This document shows positions 20,201 through 23,098 of a stretch of DNA of 23,098 nucleotides, in pieces. The notes under the pieces were generated by a model. That model searched no databases. It saw only the letters and a program-made list of their open reading frames with translations, and had not been told where the DNA came from. The first letter of the stretch is position 1. Every line of letters starts with the position of its first letter. Position numbers and translations under genes: made by a program. This DNA comes from Plakobranchus ocellatus (Eukaryota; Mollusca; Gastropoda; Plakobranchidae). The DNA lies in the NCBI GenBank assembly GCA_019648995.1, contig BLXT01006630.1, forward strand, positions 715,357-738,454, in the 5' to 3' direction.

Positions 20201-22819
20201 ATACACTTAAGATGTGATCTTTATCTTTCTTTCTTTTTAGTTTATGACATTTTATTTTTAACAACGTAATGATACTGAAATAACTTACAAGATTGTTTTA
20301 TTGACCACATTGATAAAGTATCATCAATGCTGGGGGGAAAAATTCTCTCTCACTCTCTCTCTACACACACACACACACACACGGAGAAACAAAGCAAATT
20401 TACCGTAGAGCTTTTTGAATGCCTCAGCGATGAAGATGACGGCTATTAGGCATGCAAAGCTTTCCTCTGTAAACCTCGTGATGTAGCGCACCAGAGCTGA
20501 GAGGTCAAAGGCCACCACAAGTATCAAAAGTAGGGCGGTCCACAGGCCGATCCAGGCTCGGAACGGAAGAAAATCTAACTCTTGGTCCCTGGGACAGTAC
20601 AAGAAAGAAGAGAGGCAGTGAATTTATGTTGACTTGCAAGATTGTGCAACCCTTCCCTGTGTAAGAGAAGTTAACCTTACTGAGGCTAGTGGAGTTTTCT
20701 TCCCCTTCAAAGGCTTAGCTCTATAGGTTATCTTGATTTGAAAAAAGGAAGAAATTGCACAAGACTCTCAATTTTCACTTCTCACTGGCTGGCAGAGCTA
20801 GCCATCTTTCCACTCGTCATGATATATTTTCATCATATACCTTTCTTTTTTCATTCAGGGACTGGGTTTGTGTATATATTCAGTCCACAAAATGATCTTT
20901 GGCTTTCAGATCCTCCATCAGGCCAGGGAACTGGTGGTGGGGCTCAGATAGAAGGATCCCTGCAGATCCCAGGGCGAGTTCGCTACCCACTGTGCCTCCG
21001 ACAGGGCTTTTGCTATCCTTCTTTCTTCTTTTTTTTTTCCAATCATGCCAAGTTGAATTTATAGATACTTGTATTCGAATTTTTTTTATTCCCATCTCTT
21101 AAAAAAGAGACAACTCTCATGTTTTGTTTTTTGTTAAATGGCTATTTAGCGTGAGAATCATCCTAATGTAAAATCATATCAATTTTAAAGGGAAAAACAA
21201 AAAACCAATCACCAGCACAAACTTAATGCTCAATCAAGGTCAGAATCCACAGGCATATATCTCTCTTGTTAATGTCTGTCACAGAGAGCTAAATTGTGTA
21301 TTTCTCATCAGATCAACTCAACCAGGCAGTTGTTATCTCTTAGCTCAAAAGTGATTTACTCCATGTAGAGTGCCGTAGCCAAATAAAAAGCAGTACATCA
21401 AGAGTGTTAAGTCTATGGATGATAATGCTTTTGGCTACAGCAAGTTTGGACCAACAAAAGAAACAATATCTGCACAAAATCTGGGCAATCTAGTAATTTG
21501 ATCTCATAAGCTTTACTTCAAGGTATGTTCACTCCATACAGGTACAGGGAATCCTTAAAACATGTTAGGATAATTTTTTTTTTTTTTATCTCATTGTTGC
21601 TTCCATATAGAGATATCTTTTAATGAATCCAAATTTTATTTCAATGAGAGTGTAACCTTAGAAAAAAAAAACAGGGGAAGTCGCCAAGTGCACACAATTT
21701 TGAAAGGTCGTTCTCCAGACCTCGCTCAAGATTTTCAAGACCTAAACATGTCAATGAAAACCCTTCGATAAGTCTGTGAAAATCACCCAATTGTGGCAGT
21801 GGCAGGTCTTGAATTTTGGCGGTTTTTGTTTTCCAGACTTTTGTTTGAAATAAAAAAAAAAAACAAACCCATGTCTTCCCAACTTTTTCAGTCTTGAACT
21901 GACATTTACAAATGCCAGACTTTTCCCCAGACTTTCAAGACTGCGTATGCACTATGAAGAAGAGAAAAAACTCACTTGCAAAAGTTATAGAGAATCATCT
22001 CCAACACGAGCATGGGGCCGGTGCTGCCTAAAATATTCAGCGGCTGGCCGGAAAACAAGGCAAACAGGACGCCAGTGATCGCCGCAGCAAGGATACACTC
22101 CATAGTGCCCTGTGATATAAAAAATATTCAGTTATTGTGCTGCGCAGATGTCAAAATCAAGACTAATTTGAATATGATTTGAACTTTGTTAATCATTGAA
22201 ACTGACTGAGACTTCTTTCTATGAGGTTTGCAAAAAATGGGACAGGTTTAGATTAAATAGGAGGAGAAGATTTTTTTTAGACGGAAACAAAAAGGCACGA
22301 CAAAGTCATGCTTATATGAAAAGTGTCATATTGATGGCAAGAGTGTCAAATTTCTGAAGTGCCTTCGTTGTGAATAAGGACTTCAAAGGTAGATTACTGA
22401 CAACAACCACTTTTAACTTTTTTTTTCTTATCAGGTTTGAGTCAGAAATTTTGATTGGTTGACATGCTAGCTACAGCTGGTGGGCGAACTTGCACTCATG
22501 TTACTATGAATTTACAAAAAGATAGCATCTGTAATGCTTTCAATCCAGTCTACCAGTACCTCCCCTTATGTGTTCATCATAATCTGATCTTTTTATTTGA
22601 CAAACAAAAAAATAACCTCATATTAATCCTGATGTTCTGCTTACCATATACTGATCTGTGGCTTGGCCCAGGAGTCCACCAAAAGTCACGTTGGGAGTTA
22701 ACGTTGCCAGGTAAAGGAAGATGATGGATGCCACACACTGAATGTGCAGAGCGTCCTTAAAGTCGCTGACGTACCATGGTATCTTGCGCTTTATATCTGC
22801 CACAAGCCCTCCGAACAAC
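7047..22819 (-). CDS. SLC4A4/SLC4A8-like: SLC4 family Na+-coupled bicarbonate transporter, 3' part of gene (15 exons, C-terminal 755 residues)
   Basis: Join, in transcript order: 22819-22645, 22109-21976, 20588-20404, 19636-19451, 18392-18151, 16883-16770, 16174-16007, 15118-14940, 14406-14334, 13675-13607, 11327-11151, 10571-10416, 9417-9332, 7792-7670, 7248-7047. The 2269 nt carry no internal stop and phases match at all 14 junctions. SLC4 hallmarks seen: [16 protein letters not shown]-like [97 protein letters not shown] and [14 protein letters not shown] and [14 protein letters not shown] are typical of the Na+-coupled branch, not of anion exchangers. These plasma-membrane proteins move HCO3-/CO3= with Na+ (some exchange Cl-) and set cell pH. 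By eye it mixes NBCe1-like (FKK after TM5, RKGMDY) and NDCBE-like (PWY.SD, VNISEE tail) features, so the exact subtype and electrogenicity are not decided. The N-terminal cytoplasmic domain is outside the window. Confidence 0.95.
7249..7669 (-). other. Intron 14-15
   Basis: A 421-bp intron whose donor end is the 30-bp repeat. A poly-A run (7401-7416) lies in the middle. Confidence 0.8.
7533..7680. repeat. Degenerate ~30-bp tandem repeat at exon 14 donor
   Basis: Units start TACTTTAA (7533), TACTTTAA (7563), TACCTTAA (7590), TACATTAA (7621) and TACTTTAA (7651). Each is followed by a C-rich stretch and, in most, a CTACC/CTAACC element. The last unit contains the real splice donor at 7669-7668. 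Confidence 0.7.
7670..7792 (-). CDS. SLC4 exon 14: C-tail with VNISEEV motif
   Basis: This exon is 123 nt long. Acceptor TTGCCAG|A completes Arg, and donor GGA AG|GTAGGC leaves phase 2. It encodes [19 protein letters not shown] then [11 protein letters not shown] and an acidic end. The VNISEEV...W stretch resembles the INISDEMPKTTVW tail of NDCBE-type proteins, which supports both the exon and the subfamily. The donor lies in the last unit of a degenerate 30-bp tandem repeat. Confidence 0.85.
7885..8260. repeat. Long purine (GA)n tract
   Basis: About 370 bp almost entirely of A and G on the + strand, with a pure (GA)n core at about 8177-8236. Near 7893 and 7985 a 55-bp segment with GTGAGCAA..GTTAGAAA is repeated, showing local duplication. 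In gene sense it is a giant pyrimidine tract ending about 90 nt before the exon 14 acceptor. Confidence 0.93.
8343..8450 (-). mobile_element. Old SINE, family B relic
   Basis: Matches the family in order but poorly in detail: AAGGCCATCTCGGGCCCTCA, TCAGGCCTGGGTG, GACTCAAACT, AGAGGGATCCCA. Gene-sense orientation. Ends uncertain. Confidence 0.55.
8939..9098 (-). mobile_element. tRNA-derived SINE, family B, best-preserved copy with 12-bp target-site duplication
   Basis: Flanked by perfect TTAACCTAAAGA at 8927-8938 and 9099-9110. In gene sense it begins GGGCGTCGGTAGTACAGTGG (box A-like) and carries GGGTTCGAGCCCC, a good box B (9022-9034). It then has GGCGCCCTGGCCTGACGG, a GAGATCACCTTGTTGTAGAC segment, and ends TGGCTATATACAAAAAACTC. 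No true tRNA fold is kept beyond the 5' part. Confidence 0.92.
9332..9417 (-). CDS. SLC4 exon 13: C-tail segment
   Basis: This exon is 86 nt long, from acceptor CGGCAG|GAT (phase 0) to donor AAC AG|GTGAGT (phase 2). It encodes [16 protein letters not shown] then [12 protein letters not shown]. No family motif is strong enough alone; the call rests on open frame, exact phase fit to both neighbours and good splice signals. The acceptor is preceded by a GT microsatellite instead of a pyrimidine tract. Confidence 0.8.
9418..10415 (-). other. Intron 12-13
   Basis: A 998-bp AT-rich intron with a (CA)n run at 9430-9448 by the exon 13 acceptor. No other feature seen. Confidence 0.85.
9430..9448. repeat. 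(CA)n microsatellite
   Basis: About nine CA units. In gene sense it is a GT run in the place usually held by the polypyrimidine tract of the exon 13 acceptor. Confidence 0.92.
10416..10571 (-). CDS. SLC4 exon 12: end of TM14 and start of C-tail
   Basis: This exon is 156 nt long, in phase 0, with acceptor CTGACAG|GTT and donor GAG GAG|GTAAAG. It encodes [20 protein letters not shown], then KWLDDLMPE and a Lys/Arg/Glu-rich stretch ending EENEEE-like acids. RKGMDY and LDDLMPE close the membrane domain in NBC proteins. The rest probably forms a charged cytoplasmic helix. Confidence 0.95.
10572..11150 (-). other. Intron 11-12
   Basis: A 579-bp intron. More than half of it is the degenerate minisatellite; the rest is featureless. 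Confidence 0.85.
10780..11140. repeat. Degenerate ~30-bp minisatellite next to exon 11 donor
   Basis: Recurring GATAACTTGTTACACA..ATGACATTATGT with many variants: GATAACTTGTCACACATAGG, GATAACTTATTCAACA, GATAACTTGTTACACATTCA, GATAACCTGCTACACACATG. It ends about 10 bp from the donor at 11150. Confidence 0.8.
11151..11327 (-). CDS. SLC4 exon 11: TM13
   Basis: This exon is 177 nt long, with acceptor TCCACAG|TTT and donor ATC ATG|GTGAGG, both phase 0. It encodes [17 protein letters not shown], the signature [16 protein letters not shown]13 ([14 protein letters not shown]) and the start of TM14 (SVSIIFPIM). LRHVP is Na+-coupled type, while DRILLFFKP is closer to anion exchangers. Confidence 0.96.
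11380..11745. repeat. 183-bp tandem duplication, two units
   Basis: Unit 1 is 11380-11562 and unit 2 is 11563-11745. Both begin CATGCATATGCTTCAG and share AGCAAAGTGGTATTGCTCAT, GAGTCTATT, GCAGCCAGTG, CATGCCATCTT and TGATGCCCA. Clearly related, with scattered substitutions. It lies about 50 bp from the exon 11 acceptor. Confidence 0.9.
11987..13115. repeat. VNTR, ~78-96-bp unit with internal (GT)n, interrupted by assembly gap
   Basis: The unit is GAGGAAAAAGTGTG(GT)n, TAAGCA.GCCAGAATGAAG, AGTATTAATGAATAAGAAG, ATGTGAAGAGGTTGGT. Two units lie left of the gap (anchors GCCAGA at 12044 and 12122) and two right of it (12980 and 13076). The inner units on each side of the gap are nearly identical; the outer ones are diverged. 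Confidence 0.9.
12174..12951. other. Assembly gap (778 N)
   Basis: All bases are N. The gap lies inside the VNTR, so the array probably blocked assembly. Any reading frame drawn through it is meaningless. Confidence 0.99.
13607..13675 (-). CDS. SLC4 exon 10: TM12 ([10 protein letters not shown])
   Basis: This exon is 69 nt long and in phase 0 at both ends (TCTCAG|TTT and ATG CAG|GTAAGT). It encodes [18 protein letters not shown] then LKGMQ. The Na+-coupled family normally reads IPMPVLYG. Here Ala replaces that Pro, as in anion exchangers (IPLAVLFG). It is followed by the largest intron. Confidence 0.93.
13676..14333 (-). other. Intron 9-10
   Basis: A 658-bp intron. Its donor half is the minisatellite, and a CT-rich tract lies at 13919-13996. 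The acceptor side has a C/T-rich stretch. Confidence 0.85.
13919..13996. repeat. CT-rich tract
   Basis: Imperfect CTCTCT/TCTCTG run on the + strand (purine-rich in gene sense), in intron 9-10. Confidence 0.85.
14101..14365. repeat. Degenerate 41-45-bp minisatellite including the exon 9 / intron junction
   Basis: The + strand unit resembles CTGCAAAGCTGTGCTTAACA followed by GAGCTGATATAAACCTTACA. Unit starts are at about 14127, 14170, 14213 (damaged), 14248, 14293 and 14334. The last unit covers the end of exon 9 and its donor; the others lie in the intron. Degeneracy shows it is not recent. Confidence 0.82.
14334..14406 (-). CDS. SLC4 exon 9: TM11
   Basis: This exon is 73 nt long. Acceptor GCTTCAG|A completes Arg (GVR), and the exon ends in phase 0 at TTG CAG|GTGTGT. 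It encodes [19 protein letters not shown] then TTALQ. It is too short to find as an ORF; it was found by continuing the family sequence (VREQRVTG...). Its last ~30 nt and donor are the end unit of a tandem repeat that runs into the intron (14101-14365). Confidence 0.9.
14407..14939 (-). other. Intron 8-9
   Basis: A 533-bp AT-rich intron. No internal feature seen. Confidence 0.85.
14940..15118 (-). CDS. SLC4 exon 8: TM9 and TM10 region
   Basis: This exon is 179 nt long, with acceptor TCAACAG|AAA and donor GTA AG|GTGAGT (phase 2). It encodes [12 protein letters not shown]9, then [46 protein letters not shown] and APGE.P.FLGVRE are strongly conserved in the whole Na+-coupled branch. A second GT two codons earlier (GTAAGG) could serve as a donor, but it would break the conserved GVRE junction. 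Confidence 0.95.
15381..15533 (-). mobile_element. Old SINE, family B copy
   Basis: It is recognisable from TATATAAACC..CCAC, ATGATCTCAGGCTTTCA, GATTCCCTGCAAAT and the tRNA-like end CTCTACTAACACCCTA. It is heavily diverged and abuts the younger copy at 15549 in 5'-to-5' orientation. Confidence 0.65.
15549..15664 (+). mobile_element. 5'-truncated SINE, family B, with 9-bp target-site duplication
   Basis: Flanked by ACCAATCTG at 15540-15548 and 15665-15673. It retains CCCTGAGATCTGCAGGGACC, a box B (GGGTTCGAGCCCC, about 15579-15591), GGCCTGGCCTGAC and an A-rich tail. The 5' third with box A is missing. It is antisense to the gene, unlike the other copies. Confidence 0.88.
15912..15964. repeat. 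17-bp direct repeat
   Basis: GAAAATAAGGTCGGACT occurs at 15912-15928 and 15948-15964. The two copies are identical. Confidence 0.85.
16007..16174 (-). CDS. SLC4 exon 7: TM8 with [16 protein letters not shown]
   Basis: This exon is 168 nt long and in phase 0 at both ends (TACCAG|CCA and TTG AAG|GTGGGC). It encodes [11 protein letters not shown]8 ([19 protein letters not shown]) and the nearly invariant [16 protein letters not shown]. The Asp in FMDQQ corresponds to a residue implicated in ion transport by human NBCe1 (D754 region). ENK replaces the usual EHK. Confidence 0.96.
16175..16769 (-). other. Intron 6-7
   Basis: A 595-bp intron with nothing notable beyond A-rich runs. Confidence 0.85.
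16770..16883 (-). CDS. SLC4 exon 6: TM7
   Basis: This exon is 114 nt long and in phase 0 at both ends (TTACCCAG|GTG and TTT AAA|GTAAGA). It encodes [14 protein letters not shown], a TM ending LDILIGIP, then the conserved [16 protein letters not shown] and PKLQVP are diagnostic for the NBC/NDCBE branch. Confidence 0.95.
16884..18150 (-). other. Intron 5-6
   Basis: A 1267-bp intron with a SINE near its donor end (17980-18120). The rest is AT-rich without recognisable features. Confidence 0.85.
17980..18120 (-). mobile_element. SINE, family B copy with 10-bp target-site duplication and lost box B
   Basis: Flanked by TATTGAATGA at 17970-17979 and 18121-18130. Compared with the copy at 8939-9098 it lacks about 18 bp around the B box (the GGTTCGAGCC part). 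It would therefore lack one half of the internal RNA polymerase III promoter. It lies about 30 bp past the exon 5 donor. Confidence 0.88.
18151..18392 (-). CDS. SLC4 exon 5: second half of extracellular loop 3 and TM6
   Basis: This exon is 242 nt long, with acceptor CACACAG|AC (completing Asp) and donor CCA ACC TTT|GTAAGT. The first half encodes five sequons (NQT, NLT, NWT, NVT, NAT) and the two remaining loop cysteines (QCEALGG, VGCDTP). The second half encodes a membrane segment with [11 protein letters not shown], then the family motif [14 protein letters not shown] (17980-18120) lies about 30 bp past its donor. Confidence 0.93.
18393..19450 (-). other. Intron 4-5
   Basis: A 1058-bp intron. 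It is AT-rich in its middle, with an old SINE copy at 19183-19295. No coding sequence seen. Confidence 0.85.
19183..19295 (-). mobile_element. Old SINE, family B copy
   Basis: It keeps the order AGTGATCTCAGG, GACCTGCCAGACCAG, CTTGCAACAGCAAAG and TCCCTGCAGATCTC of the family but has many substitutions. Gene-sense orientation. Ends are approximate. Confidence 0.65.
19451..19636 (-). CDS. SLC4 exon 4: first half of extracellular loop 3
   Basis: This exon is 186 nt long. It is entered with two bases (GC) that complete Gly (LYG) and leaves with one base (CCA G|GTAGG). It encodes ILDIAPVN then the CxC pair (TCECVPPN) that NBC proteins carry in this loop, and an Asp/Pro-rich linker. Two N-glycosylation sequons are present, NVT and NAS. 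The residues are variable in the family, but the frame, the phases and the CEC pair identify it. Confidence 0.9.
20034..20095. repeat. 18-bp direct repeat
   Basis: CCACAGTGTGTGTGGTCT occurs at 20034-20051 and again at 20078-20095, in intron 3-4. The inner part is nearly palindromic (CCACAgtgtgTGTGG). Confidence 0.85.
20341..20383. repeat. (CT)n(CA)n microsatellite beside exon 3 donor
   Basis: An interrupted CT run is followed by about ten CA units. In gene sense it is a GT run starting about 20 nt past the splice donor at 20403. Confidence 0.9.
20404..20588 (-). CDS. SLC4 exon 3: TM4-TM5 with YITRFTEE
   Basis: This exon is 185 nt long, with acceptor CCCAG|G and donor TAC G|GTAAAT. After the split Lys it encodes [16 protein letters not shown], a TM rich in Leu and Val, then the signature [11 protein letters not shown] and a second TM ([14 protein letters not shown]) ending FKKLY. 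TRFTEE separates Na+-coupled transporters from anion exchangers. FKKLYG sits where NBCe1 has the stilbene-reactive KKMIK motif, but the last lysine is missing. Confidence 0.95.
20589..21975 (-). other. Intron 2-3
   Basis: A 1387-bp intron with poly-T/poly-A runs and one SINE copy (20871-21006). Otherwise featureless. Confidence 0.85.
20871..21006 (-). mobile_element. tRNA-derived SINE, family B copy
   Basis: It shares with the reference copy (8939-9098) the order TATAT..CAGTCCACAA, GATCT..GGCTTTCAG, CATCAGGCCAGGG, GATCCCTGCAGATC and AGGGCG. It is moderately diverged, the box B region is damaged, and no clean target-site duplication was found. It is in the sense of the gene. Confidence 0.75.
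21976..22109 (-). CDS. SLC4 exon 2: TM2, TM3 half-helix, TM4 start
   Basis: This exon is 134 nt long. It enters in phase 0 (ATCACAG|GGC) and leaves in phase 2 (TGC AA|GTGAG). It encodes GTMECILAA, a hydrophobic TM2, then [16 protein letters not shown]. That stretch corresponds to the TM3 half-helix that lines the substrate site in SLC4 and SLC26-type folds. Asn replaces the usual Thr in GQPLTIL. The last codon AA|G (Lys) is completed in the next exon. Confidence 0.93.
22110..22644 (-). other. Intron 1-2
   Basis: A 535-bp AT-rich GT-AG intron. No repeat or RNA gene seen. Confidence 0.85.
22645..22819 (-). CDS. SLC4 exon 1 of 15 in window: start of membrane domain, TM1
   Basis: This exon is 175 nt long. 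The acceptor ..ACCAG at 22821-22820 leaves one base (G) completing a split codon, probably Arg as in the family RLFGG. It encodes 58 residues, opening with [12 protein letters not shown], the juxtamembrane signature, then KDALHIQC and TM1 (about residues 25-45), ending GQATDQYM in phase 0 at the donor ATG|GTAAGC. The upstream exon encoding the cytoplasmic domain is not in the window. Confidence 0.93.
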
Positions 22820-23098
22820 CTGGTTTAGTCAATAAGACATTGCAATTGAAAAGAGCGATACGTTGATGTTTATACAAGTAATGTACTAACTTATGAAAGA
22901 AAAAAAAAAATAAACCTTACTTATGATATCCAAACTCAATCTATGAAATTTCAAAACCAAAGGGACCTCCCACCATCTATTACTGAATAGCTTCTTTCCT
23001 GAAGAGCTAAAAGGGGGTCTTAAATCTTAAAAGCTTTAGGTCTTGCTGAAAGTCCATTCAGCACTAAATCAATAGCTTGATCTTTTTAGACCCCCCCC
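22820..23098 (-). other. Intron upstream of SLC4 exon 1 (partial)
   Basis: AT-rich intron sequence entering the window from the 5' side of the gene. I searched it for the exon that should precede RLFGG and found none. It ends in a run of C at the window edge. Confidence 0.7.

Larger units (their letters stand above)
19637..20403 (-). other. Intron 3-4
   Basis: A 767-bp intron containing the CT/CA microsatellite and the 18-bp direct repeat listed separately. No other feature seen. Confidence 0.85.

Noticed and set aside
1..23098. A new multi-gene or defence-like system
   Set aside because: Only one gene with supported coding sequence is present; the remaining structure is explained by introns, SINEs and tandem repeats.

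Overview
The window is nuclear DNA of an invertebrate animal. It is AT-rich and has many short introns, abundant microsatellites, and tRNA-derived short interspersed elements (SINEs) with target-site duplications. A gastropod or other mollusc is my best guess from the general texture, but nothing here proves the phylum. I see no bacterial, viral or organellar genes.

One protein-coding gene dominates, on the minus strand. Fifteen exons (22819 down to 7047) can be joined with every reading phase compatible and every intron bounded by GT-AG. They encode the last 755 residues of a bicarbonate transporter of the SLC4 family, Na+-coupled (NBC/NDCBE) branch: the whole membrane domain with 14 expected membrane segments, a large glycosylated third extracellular loop, and a long charged cytoplasmic C-tail ending in TGA. 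The N-terminal cytoplasmic domain lies beyond position 23098.

Layout in + coordinates. 1-7046: 3' flank and probable 3' UTR, with one clear SINE, two old tRNA-like relics, microsatellites and a 114-bp tandem duplication. 7047-9417: exons for the C-tail, split by a 350-bp GA/CT tract. 10416-11327: exons for the end of the membrane domain. 11328-13606: the largest intron, with a 183-bp duplication and a VNTR interrupted by a 778-bp assembly gap. 13607-22819: the other membrane-domain exons. Introns from 7.8 kb to 21 kb carry at least seven copies of one SINE family, mostly in the sense of the gene.

I did not find a new multi-gene system. The most unusual structural signal is that three introns begin with degenerate minisatellites right at or beside the splice donor. 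In two of them the repeat unit appears to include the exon-intron junction itself, leaving decoy donor sites in the intron. On the protein side, the notable points are seven N-glycosylation sequons in one loop, some anion-exchanger-like residues in a cation-coupled transporter, and a tail of about 180 residues with a basic then acidic end.
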